42,717 nt of DNA from positions 1-42,717 of the forward strand of contig JBKPMR010000013.1 of NCBI GenBank assembly GCA_046732255.1. Reading direction: 5' to 3'. The stretch's first letter is position 1. Every line of letters begins with the position of its first letter. The notes under the pieces are model-generated. The model saw only the letters and a program-made list of their open reading frames with translations. It made no database searches and was not told the DNA's origin. The position numbers and the translations under genes were made by a program. Positions 15,958-23,078 of the stretch are shown here, one piece after another. This DNA is from DATBLE01 sp046732255 (GTDB taxonomy: Bacteria; Actinomycetota; Thermoleophilia; Gaiellales; Gaiellaceae).

Positions 15958-16916
15958 GCGACCCTCCGGAACCAGAATGCGGAGAGCCCGGCACCGATCA
16001 GGAGCAGGACCGCGGCGCCGCCGGCGAAGAGGTCGGTGATCTCACGCGACACCTGCTTGTGCCCGAGCCGCGAGCCGAGGTTCTCGTAGACCTCGCGAAG
16101 CTGCTCGTTGGTCGCGGCCCGGAAGAACAGTCCTCCGGTCGTGTTGGCGATCAGCTGGAGGGTCGCTGGGCTGGGCGGCACGCGGATGATCTCCCGGTAC
16201 CCACCCGGGAGGTCGTGCTGAACCACCCCGTTCGGCGTCCCGACGAGCACCGTGTAGACGGGGACGTGCATCGCCCGTGCGCGCTGGGCCGCGACGCGCG
16301 GCGCGGTCTGGCCGCCGTCGCGGGCGCCGTCGGAGATCAGCAGCACTGTCGTCGGCGGCGTCGAGTCGTCGCTTTCCCGCTGCTTCAGCCCCAGACGCGC
16401 GGAGAGGAGGACCGCGTCGCCGATCGCCGTGCCCTCCGTGGGGTGAAGAGAGCCGAGCGCGGAACGGACGAGGGCGCGATCGGTGGTCGGCGCGAGCGCG
16501 AGCTGTGCCCGCGAAGAGAAGGAGACGATGCCGACCCGGAACTTCTTCGGGACGATGTCGACGAGCCGGTTCGCAGCGTTCTGCGCGGCGGCGAGGCGGC
16601 TCGGATTGACGTCGGTCGCGCCCATCGAGCGCGAGGTGTCGATCGCCAGCATCACGGTCGCCTCCTCGCGTGGCTCGCTGACGGTCGCATGTGGCCTGGC
16701 GACGCCGACGATCAAGGCCGCGAGCGCAGCGAAGAGGATCGCGATCGGTACGTAGCGCCGGCGTCCGGGGAAGCGATCGACGAGGTTCGGAATCAGGCCG
16801 GGTGACGCCCAGCGCTCGGAATACGCGCGGCGCCGACGCAGGTGGAGGACGTACAGCGCGATCAACACCGGGATCACGAGCAGCCAGAGCAGCGACCACG
16901 GCGAGGAGAAGGTCAT
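15954..16916 (-). CDS. second VWA-domain membrane protein (BatA-like)
   Basis: 320 residues from ATG 16916 (the frame is open further upstream through the next gene, but this ATG gives the 4-base overlap and the expected MTFSSPW membrane start). Helices at about 7-27 and 58-76; VWA domain about 85-285 with DTSRSM as metal-site motif; C-terminal helix about 295-315. It is about the same length and plan as the protein at 14240-15265, and the two share the stretch GATDVNPSRLAAAQ / RATDVKPSRLAAAQ, so they are old paralogues. They probably form a pair in the membrane. Confidence 0.85.
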   Translation of the reverse strand: MTFSSPWSLLWLLVIPVLIALYVLHLRRRRAYSERWASPGLIPNLVDRFPGRRRYVPIAILFAALAALIVGVARPHATVSEPREEATVMLAIDTSRSMGATDVNPSRLAAAQNAANRLVDIVPKKFRVGIVSFSSRAQLALAPTTDRALVRSALGSLHPTEGTAIGDAVLLSARLGLKQRESDDSTPPTTVLLISDGARDGGQTAPRVAAQRARAMHVPVYTVLVGTPNGVVQHDLPGGYREIIRVPPSPATLQLIANTTGGLFFRAATNEQLREVYENLGSRLGHKQVSREITDLFAGGAAVLLLIGAGLSAFWFRRVA

Positions 16917-17833
16917 CTCGACCTCCGCAGGAACGCGACCAAGGGCCGGAGCCAGTCGCCTGAGGTGCTCAGCACGACGTGGCGCGCGCCGACCGATGCG
17001 AGCTCGGAGGCGACGTCGCGCCGCTCTGCCTCTGCGGCGGCGGCGAAGCGCGCGCGCAGCTTGGCGCTGCGGGTGTCGACGCGGAGCTGTCGGCCGGTCT
17101 CGGGGTCGACGAGCCACAGCTCGCCGGCGTTGGGCAGGGCCTGCTCGCGTGGGTCCTGGATCTCGACGGCGACCACCTCGTGACGGCCGGCGAGCTGAAG
17201 CAGAGGCCCGCGCCAGTCGCGCGGGCCGCGGAAGTCGGAGACCACGACGACGAGGGAGCGCTGCCGCGCAAGCGAGTCGGCGCGGCGGAGAGCGGATCCG
17301 AGCGAGGTGGCGCCGATTCGCCCCTGCGGGGGTTCCGGTTCGTCGCGCAGCGCGGAGAGGAGCCCGACCAGCCCCAGCCGTCCCTGGCGCACGGGCAGTG
17401 TCCGGGGCTCCTGATCGCCGAAGGTCAGTGTCCCCAGCCGGTTGCCGCGACGGGTGCCGATGTGGCCGATCGCGATCGCGACGCCCTCGGCGACATCCGC
17501 CTTCCGCCGGTCGGCGGTGCCGAAGCGCATGGACGGCGAGGTGTCGAGCACGAGCCAGGTCACCAGTACCCGTTCGGCCAGCTGGACGCGCACGTGCGGC
17601 TCGCCCGTCCGTGCAGTCACGTTCCAGTCGATCCGGCGGACGTCGTCGCCCGGTACGTAGGGCCGGATCAGTGCGAGCTCGGTGCCCTCGCCGAGCAGCG
17701 AGGAGCGGTAGTCGCCCGCGAGCAGCCCTTCCATGCGGCGCCCGATCGTGACGTCGAGCGCACGCAGGAGCCGGTCCGGGATCGGGCCGGGGCCGGGCCG
17801 CGCGGGTGAGGGTGCGGCGGCGCTCGGCGTCAC
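16913..17833 (-). CDS. DUF58 protein
   Basis: 306 residues, soluble. The DUF58 signature is seen as GxxRSSLLGEGTELALIRPY then PGDDVRRIDWNVTARTGEPHVR (residues about 43-82), followed by a VWA-like fold with LDTSPSMRFG as metal-site start and VVVVSDFRGPRDW. The family always accompanies MoxR ATPases and VWA proteins. It overlaps both neighbours by 4 bases. Confidence 0.85.
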   Translation of the reverse strand: MTPSAAAPSPARPGPGPIPDRLLRALDVTIGRRMEGLLAGDYRSSLLGEGTELALIRPYVPGDDVRRIDWNVTARTGEPHVRVQLAERVLVTWLVLDTSPSMRFGTADRRKADVAEGVAIAIGHIGTRRGNRLGTLTFGDQEPRTLPVRQGRLGLVGLLSALRDEPEPPQGRIGATSLGSALRRADSLARQRSLVVVVSDFRGPRDWRGPLLQLAGRHEVVAVEIQDPREQALPNAGELWLVDPETGRQLRVDTRSAKLRARFAAAAEAERRDVASELASVGARHVVLSTSGDWLRPLVAFLRRSR

Positions 17834-18849
17834 GCCGCGCTGGTCTCCGCGAGGTCGAGTTGCGGTACGGGAACCGCCGTGAGGACTCGCTGGAGGATCG
17901 TGTCCGGGCTCACCTCCTCCGCCAGCGCCTGGTACGAGAGCACGAGCCGGTGGCGCAGCGCATCGAGCGCGAGCGAGTGCACGTCGTCGAGCACGACGTA
18001 GTCGCGCCCGCGGAGCAGTGCCAGCGCCCGAGAGGACTGGATGATGCTGATCGGCCCGCGCGGGCTCGCTCCGTACGCGATGTACGGCACCAGGTCGTCG
18101 AGGCCGTGTCCGGCGGGATTGCGCGTGGCGTCGGCCAGCGTGACCGAATAGCTGATCAGCGCCGGGTCGACGTAGATTCCGAACACCTCTCGCTGGAGGT
18201 CGCGCAGGTCGTCGAGGGCGAGGGTCTCGCGCAGCTCCGGCGGTGCTTCGAGCTGACGCTGGACGATCGTCAGCTCCTCGTCGTGCGACGGGTAGTCGAT
18301 CAGGATCTTCAGCATGAACCGGTCGACCTGAGCCTCCGGGAGCGGATAGGTCCCTTCCGATTCGATCGGGTTCTGGGTCGCCATCGCGAGGAACGGGTCG
18401 GGGACCGGGTGCGTCTCGTGCCCGATGGTCACCTGTCGCTCCTGCATGACCTCGAGCAGCGCCGACTGCACCTTCGCCGGCGCGCGGTTGATCTCGTCGG
18501 CGAGCAGGAAGTTGCAGAAGACGGGGCCGAGCTCGGTGTCGAACTTGCTCTCCCCGGCGCGGTAGACGCGCGTGCCGACGAGGTCGGAGGGGACGAGATC
18601 CGGGGTGAACTGAACCCGCGCGAACGTCCCGCCGAGGACGGCGGCGGTCGTCTTGATCGTCAGTGTCTTCGCCAGTCCCGGCACGCCCTCGATCAGCAGG
18701 TGGCCCTGCGCGAGCAGGCAGACGAGCACCCGTTCGAGCATGGCGTCCTGCCCGGCGATCACCCGCCGGATCTCGAAGAGGGCGCGTTCGAGGCGGTCTC
18801 TGGCCTCGACGGGATCGGCGGTCGGACGGTCCTCGGCGGGCGGCGTCAC
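17830..18849 (-). CDS. MoxR-family AAA+ ATPase
   Basis: 339 residues. Walker A is GVPGLAKT (about 51-58), Walker B with sensor LLADEINRAPAKVQSALLEVMQE region (about 113-135), sensor 1 MATQNPIE, and an arginine-rich lid domain at the end. MoxR ATPases act as chaperones that load or activate partners of the VWA proteins. First gene of the five-gene operon. The GTG start is 8 bases after a perfect GGAGG. A palindrome in the promoter at 18897-18908 suggests repressor control. Confidence 0.9.
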   Translation of the reverse strand: MTPPAEDRPTADPVEARDRLERALFEIRRVIAGQDAMLERVLVCLLAQGHLLIEGVPGLAKTLTIKTTAAVLGGTFARVQFTPDLVPSDLVGTRVYRAGESKFDTELGPVFCNFLLADEINRAPAKVQSALLEVMQERQVTIGHETHPVPDPFLAMATQNPIESEGTYPLPEAQVDRFMLKILIDYPSHDEELTIVQRQLEAPPELRETLALDDLRDLQREVFGIYVDPALISYSVTLADATRNPAGHGLDDLVPYIAYGASPRGPISIIQSSRALALLRGRDYVVLDDVHSLALDALRHRLVLSYQALAEEVSPDTILQRVLTAVPVPQLDLAETSAA

Positions 18850-18896
18850 TTCGGTGCCTCCTTCGTCACGCGGTGTGGGCGAGCGTCGAACCTAAA

Positions 18897-18908
18897 CAGG
18901 TGTACCTG
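18897..18908. promoter_or_regulatory. operator-like palindrome upstream of the MoxR operon
   Basis: CAGGT-GT-ACCTG, two perfect 5-base arms, in the gap between the divergent MoxR operon (48 bases upstream of its start) and the coiled-coil gene. Placement fits a repressor site; no regulator gene is adjacent. Confidence 0.4.
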
Positions 18909-19001
18909 AGTATTGGGTGAGAGTGCAGGTCACTGCATCGTGTGACTGGCCCTACGGGCCTGTCACCGATTCAGTTTCCCCTCCCCGCGTATCATCGCTG
19001 C

Positions 19002-20147
19002 GTGCCGGGCGATTCCGAAGCGAGGCCCACGGTCGAGGCGCTCGAGGCCGAGCGGCGGCGGCTGAAGGAGCTGGAGCGCAACCTCGCCGCCGAGAGGAAC
19101 CGTGTTCAGGAAACGGCCGCGCGCGAGATCGCGCGCATGCAGGCGGCGCTCAGAGAGGCTGCCGAGCGGGCCGGCAAACGCGAGCGAGAGCTCGAACGGA
19201 CCCAGCGCAAGGTGGATCGGGCCGGCAAGGGCGGCCGGCTCGCGGCTCTCGGTCTCGCAGGCCGCTCTGCCGACCGCGAAGAGAAGACCGCCCAGCGCGA
19301 GGCGCTGTTGGACGAGCGCGAGCGCGTGCTCGCAGCGAGGGCCGCTGAGCTCGAGCGCGAGGAGGCGACACTGCGTGAGCTGGAGGGGTCACTGGCCGAG
19401 AGCCGGTCCGGGCTCGAGCACGCCGAGGCGCTCGCGACGGACGCCGCCGAGCTCGAGGCGCGGAAAGTCGATCTCGACCGGCAGGTGGAGGAGCTCGTCG
19501 AGGCGGAGCGCCGGAGTGCCGAGCTGCTCGCCGCCCGGGCGGCCGCGTTGGAGTCGCGCTCGGTGGAGCTGGACGCACGAGCGGCGGAGCTCGAGGAGCA
19601 AGCGGCCGAGCTGGCCGCACGCAGAGCGGAGCTCGAGGCAGATCAGCGCCGCGCTGAAGAGCCCGAAGAAGCGGTGGTGCCGGTCGTCAGCCCCGACGAT
19701 CTCCGTACCGAGCAGGCGCGACTGGAGGCGAAGGCGAGGACGCTGGAGGAGGCAGAGCTGCGGATCGCCGAAGCCCGCGCGGAGGCTGCAGAGCGCGAGG
19801 ATGCGCTCCGGCTCGCCGAGGACGCGGCGGCGGCCGAGCGGTCCGAGCTCGACGACCGAGCCGCGGCGGTGGCCGACGTGGAGCGCCGGGCTGCGGAGCT
19901 CGAGGATCGCGCCACGGTTCTCGAAGCCCGCGAGGCAGAGCTGCGGGAGTCGGTCGCCGCACTCGAGCGCCGGGAGCGTGAAGTCGCCGAGCTTCGCGCG
20001 GAGCTCCAGGCGGAACAGCGCCGTCTCTCCGAGCGTGCGCGCCGGCTGGCGGAGGCTGAGCGGCGGGCGCCGGCCCGGCGGGCGGTTGCTTCGACGACGA
20101 CGTTCGGCGAGGGCATCCGCTCGCTTTCGCGCCGGCGCAGCGCGTAG
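19002..20147 (+). CDS. long coiled-coil protein
   Basis: 381 residues from GTG 19002, which lies 6 bases after TATCAT. Almost the whole chain from residue 8 to 355 is heptad-like, rich in Glu, Ala, Arg and Leu, with many short repeats of the type RxAELEARxAELE; only a short break with Pro/Val near 225 (VVPVVSPDD). No signal or membrane segment. It resembles bacterial filament-forming or septum/DNA-bridging coiled coils by composition only; such sequences are hard to classify. Confidence 0.6.
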   Translation: MPGDSEARPTVEALEAERRRLKELERNLAAERNRVQETAAREIARMQAALREAAERAGKRERELERTQRKVDRAGKGGRLAALGLAGRSADREEKTAQREALLDERERVLAARAAELEREEATLRELEGSLAESRSGLEHAEALATDAAELEARKVDLDRQVEELVEAERRSAELLAARAAALESRSVELDARAAELEEQAAELAARRAELEADQRRAEEPEEAVVPVVSPDDLRTEQARLEAKARTLEEAELRIAEARAEAAEREDALRLAEDAAAAERSELDDRAAAVADVERRAAELEDRATVLEAREAELRESVAALERREREVAELRAELQAEQRRLSERARRLAEAERRAPARRAVASTTTFGEGIRSLSRRRSA

Positions 20148-20177
20148 ACGGCGCTCTCCACCTGGTAGCGTGCGCGC

Positions 20178-20750
20178 GTGCTGAGCGCGCTCTCGACTGG
20201 GCACAAGACGGCGATCCTCGTCGTCGCCGCAGTCTTCATCGTCTTCGCGCTGTGCTCGTCGTTCGTCTTTTCGAGGATGAACCCGAACTTCCCGGGCCGC
20301 CGAATCGCCCTCTTCGTCGTCGTCTGCGTCTTGTTGACGGCGGCGATGCTCGGGTCCGTGATCGCCTTCGCGGGCGAGCCGAAGGAGGTGGCCGCGGAGA
20401 AGGAGAACAAGGCCGCCGCCGCGCATCCGCGAGGGGAGGCACCGAACGCGCCGGCCGGCAACGCGGCGGCAGGGAAGGCGCTCTTCGCCTCACAGGGGTG
20501 CAGCGCCTGCCATACCTTCAAGCCCGCGGGGTCGACGGCGAAGGTCGGCCCCGACCTGGACCGCCTGGCGGCGGACGCAAAGAAGGCGAACCGTGGCTCC
20601 CTGGCGGCGTACGCGAAAGAGTCGATCGTCGACCCCGGCGCGTACGTGGCGCCGGGTTACTCGAACGGCGTGATGCCGGCGAATTTCGCCTCGCTCGGCG
20701 ACCAGAAGATCGCCGACCTGGTTGCGTTCATCACGTCCGGGCAGGGCTAG
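20178..20750 (+). CDS. membrane-anchored c-type cytochrome
   Basis: 190 residues. Two membrane helices (about 10-32 and 42-64) are followed by a linker and a single class I cytochrome c domain: CSACH haem-binding motif at 108-112 and Met166 in GVMP as likely sixth ligand, ending with a C-terminal helix. It should sit outside the membrane and pass electrons between respiratory complexes, a role known for similar anchored cytochromes. GTG is exactly 6 bases after TAGCGT. No oxidase genes are nearby. Confidence 0.8.
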   Translation: MLSALSTGHKTAILVVAAVFIVFALCSSFVFSRMNPNFPGRRIALFVVVCVLLTAAMLGSVIAFAGEPKEVAAEKENKAAAAHPRGEAPNAPAGNAAAGKALFASQGCSACHTFKPAGSTAKVGPDLDRLAADAKKANRGSLAAYAKESIVDPGAYVAPGYSNGVMPANFASLGDQKIADLVAFITSGQG

Positions 20751-20874
20751 CAAGCGCGCACCTCGGCTGCTCGCGGGGTGTAAGAACCTGCCGGTTGGGT
20801 CAAGCCTCTCGCCAATGGTCCCCGAAGCTCGGGGGCTGGTGCTGTCCGCCCGACAGAAGGAGGAGCTGCCCTCA

Positions 20875-22293
20875 ATGCGACTTCGCTCGTGTCTGTTCGT
20901 CGCCTGCCTGCTCGTGACCGGCGCCGCCGCAAGCGCTGCGAGCGCCGCCGACCACATGTGGATGGGCTTCCAGGACGACCCCGCCCTGCGCTGGCGACCA
21001 GGTCGTGCCGCGATGTTCGACCGCGTCCAGCAGTTCAACGCGTCCGTCGTGCGAACGACCGTGTACTGGTCCCGAATGGCGCCACGGCGCCCCGCGCACC
21101 CGGCGAACTCGTTCGACCGCGCCTACCGCTTCTCCGACCTGGACGAGTTCGTCCGCAACGCCGCGACCCGCGGAGTTGCCGTCATGCTGACGATCTGGGG
21201 GACGCCGAGATGGGCAAACGGCGGCAAGGGCGAAAACGTCGCGCCGAGGCACCTGAAGGATCTGACCGACTTCGCGCGCGCGGTCGCGACGCGGTATGAC
21301 GGCCGGCACCGTGGGCTGCCGTCCGTGCAGTTCTACGGCGTCTGGAACGAGCCCAATCTCGGACGCTTCCTGACTCCGCAGTACGACAGGAAGGGAAGGC
21401 CGGTCTCGCCCATCGTCTACGCCCGGCTGTACCGGGTGGCGTACGCCGGGATCAAGGCCGGCAATCCGGCGGCGCTGGTGGGAATCGGCGAGACCGCTCC
21501 GCGTGGCCGCAATGCCCCCTTGAGGGCGGCCGGTACGCAGGAGACGCTGGCGCCGCAGACCTTCGCGCGACGGCTCGCGAGGGTTCGGCCGAGGCTCCAA
21601 TTTGATGCCTGGTCGCACCATCCGTACTCGACCCTCGGGGCAGGACCGCGGCAGCGCATGCGCTACCCCAACGCGAACCTGCCGATGCTGCCGTCGTTCG
21701 AGGACCACCTGAACCAGTGGTTCCGGCGCAAGTCAACGCCGATCTGGGTTACGGAGTACGGCTTTCAGACGAAGCCGGGCGAACCAAAGGGCGTAACGCC
21801 GGCGCGTCAGGCGGCGTACCTGCGGACGGCGGCCGCGATGGTCCGGAAGCTGCCGTACGTGAAGATGTTCATCTGGTTCATCGTCCGGGACGACCCGGCG
21901 AACGCGTGGCAGAGCGGCCTGCTCCACCGCAACGGCCACGACAAGCCGGCGGCGAGGGTCTTCCCCGCACTTGCGAGCCAGGTCGACGGCCGTAACCCGG
22001 TCGTAACCGTACGCGGCGGCACCCGCCGTCCTGTCGTCAACGTGCCCGCGTTCGAGTTCGCCGCCCGAGGAGGTGCGGGCTCGAGCGTCTTCAGCACCGT
22101 GAAGGCCTACCTCGGCGGGAAGCTCGTCCGTGCAGCGCAACCGCCTCCGGCGCGGGTCAAGCCGAGCGGCTACGTCAGCATCCGGACGCCGATCCCACGC
22201 GTCGTCAAGGGCTACGAGTACGTCATCTCGTTCGAGTTGTCGGACTCGAAGGGGAATCGTGCCTACCGCTATGTGAGCCTCGGCGGCGCCTGA
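20875..22293 (+). CDS. secreted clan GH-A glycoside hydrolase
   Basis: 472 residues from ATG 20875 behind AGAAGGAGG. Signal peptide about 1-25. The (beta/alpha)8 barrel shows the clan GH-A pair: VWNEPN with Glu159 as acid/base and WVTEYGF with Glu294 as nucleophile, plus HHPY near 248. Residues about 370-472 form a C-terminal beta domain. Exact GH family is not certain (GH5- or GH39-like). It probably attacks a polysaccharide outside the cell; substrate unknown. Confidence 0.8.
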   Translation: MRLRSCLFVACLLVTGAAASAASAADHMWMGFQDDPALRWRPGRAAMFDRVQQFNASVVRTTVYWSRMAPRRPAHPANSFDRAYRFSDLDEFVRNAATRGVAVMLTIWGTPRWANGGKGENVAPRHLKDLTDFARAVATRYDGRHRGLPSVQFYGVWNEPNLGRFLTPQYDRKGRPVSPIVYARLYRVAYAGIKAGNPAALVGIGETAPRGRNAPLRAAGTQETLAPQTFARRLARVRPRLQFDAWSHHPYSTLGAGPRQRMRYPNANLPMLPSFEDHLNQWFRRKSTPIWVTEYGFQTKPGEPKGVTPARQAAYLRTAAAMVRKLPYVKMFIWFIVRDDPANAWQSGLLHRNGHDKPAARVFPALASQVDGRNPVVTVRGGTRRPVVNVPAFEFAARGGAGSSVFSTVKAYLGGKLVRAAQPPPARVKPSGYVSIRTPIPRVVKGYEYVISFELSDSKGNRAYRYVSLGGA

Positions 22294-22314
22294 CGCGGCC
22301 GTGATCAGAGTCAC

Positions 22315-22342
22315 CCGCCGGAAGTCGTGAGACTTCCGGCGG
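22315..22342. terminator. hairpin between convergent glycosidase and tRNA genes
   Basis: CCGCCGGAAGTC, loop GTGA, GACTTCCGGCGG: a perfect 12-base stem, 21 bases after the glycosidase stop and 5 bases before the tRNA 3' end. No T run, so termination in both directions is inferred from placement. Confidence 0.6.
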
Positions 22343-22346
22343 TGAA

Positions 22347-22435
22347 CGGAGAGGGCGGGATTTGAACCCGCGACACGCCTTTCGACGCGTACGCGATTTC
22401 CAGTCGCGCTCCTTCGGCCGCTCGGACACCTCTCC
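22347..22435 (-). tRNA. tRNA-Ser (anticodon GGA)
   Basis: Read on the minus strand: acceptor GGAGAGG pairs with CCTCTCC, anticodon loop CTGGAAA, long variable arm, T-loop GTTCAAATC. About 89 bases with the discriminator G. A TACGCT box (CTACGCTGA) lies about 12 bases upstream. The first 14 bases and the promoter recur at 22594-22627. Confidence 0.95.
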
Positions 22436-22477
22436 GCGACCGGTTCAGCGTAGCGCCTCGACAAGGTGCCGATCGCG

Positions 22478-22590
22478 GCCGCGACCGACATGGCGGGCGC
22501 GGGCAAGAACGATTCGCCGGCAGGAGGCGATGCGAGCGGAGCGAGCGAGCGGAGGAGGGGGCTCGCGGGGGAACCAGGGGTTCCAACGCG
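22478..22590 (+). repeat. dispersed element copy B
   Basis: Starts with the box GCCGCGACCGACATGGCGGG (22478-22497), then about 60 bases including a gagcg-rich run, then GGGGGCTCGCGGGGGAA and the hairpin GGAACC-AGG-GGTTCC (22570-22584). Same order as copy A (13131-13258). It lies between the tRNA-Ser and its duplicated 5' end. Confidence 0.6.
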
Positions 22591-22593
22591 CTA

Positions 22594-22627
22594 TCGGACA
22601 CCTCTCCGCGCCGCGTTCAGACTAGCG
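22594..22627 (-). repeat. duplicated 5' end and promoter of tRNA-Ser
   Basis: Seventeen bases TCGGACACCTCTCCGCG are identical to 22422-22438, that is, the first 14 bases of the tRNA plus flank, and the following bases match the tRNA promoter with a few changes (CTAGTCTGA in place of CTACGCTGA). The rest of the tRNA is missing, so this is a relic. Confidence 0.75.
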
Positions 22628-23017
22628 TCTCGCGATTTCGGCGACCGCGTCGGTAAGGGCGCTTCGTTCGTTGGCGAGATCTGCGGCCGCGGCGGCCAGG
22701 CGGCGCTCGCCCTCGCCCGTCAGCCGTAGAGGGTGGACGCGGGCGTCGCTGGGAGACACCGTGCGCTCGATCAGGCCCGCGTCCTCGATGCGCCGCGCCA
22801 GCTGCGTCGCCGCGCTCTGGCCGATGTGCAGCTGCCGAGCGAGCTTTCCGACAGTCGCCTCGCCCTCGGCTGCGACGCCGATCAGGAGCAACAGCTCGTA
22901 ACGCTCGGAGGTCAGCTCGTGTGTCCGCGCGATCCGCTCGGTGCGCGCGGCGAACTCCCGCAGCGCAACCCGAAGCGTTGCTTCGGCGGCGTAGTGGTCG
23001 TGGGGGTGGTCAGGCAC
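22622..23017 (-). CDS. MarR-family transcription regulator
   Basis: 131 residues, a usual length for the family. Winged helix-turn-helix about 40-105: VGKLARQLHIGQSAATQLARRIEDAGLIERTVSPSDARVHPLRLT gives recognition helix and wing with the DxR wing tip. MarR proteins bind palindromes as dimers and respond to small ligands. A good palindrome overlies its own promoter at 23024-23040, so it probably represses itself and perhaps the divergent Ig-repeat gene. GTG start at 23017; a later ATG is absent. Confidence 0.85.
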   Translation of the reverse strand: MPDHPHDHYAAEATLRVALREFAARTERIARTHELTSERYELLLLIGVAAEGEATVGKLARQLHIGQSAATQLARRIEDAGLIERTVSPSDARVHPLRLTGEGERRLAAAAADLANERSALTDAVAEIARR

Positions 23018-23023
23018 TCGTTA

Positions 23024-23040
23024 ATTTTCTATTAGAATAT
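23024..23040. promoter_or_regulatory. candidate MarR operator in an AT-rich divergent promoter
   Basis: TTCTATTAGAA (23027-23037) is a perfect palindrome around one base and extends with few mismatches to 17 bases. It lies in the only clearly AT-rich patch of the region, 7 bases upstream of the MarR start and 40 before the Ig-repeat gene. Confidence 0.55.
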
Positions 23041-23078
23041 GATGTACCACAAAGGGTAATGGATATGCTCGCGGGCGG

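Noticed and set aside
20790..20835. GGGTCAAG followed by GCCAAT as a sigma-28-type promoter, with a CCCCGA-AGC-TCGGGG hairpin
   Set aside because: The two boxes are only about 7 bases apart and no motility gene is near; probably chance.
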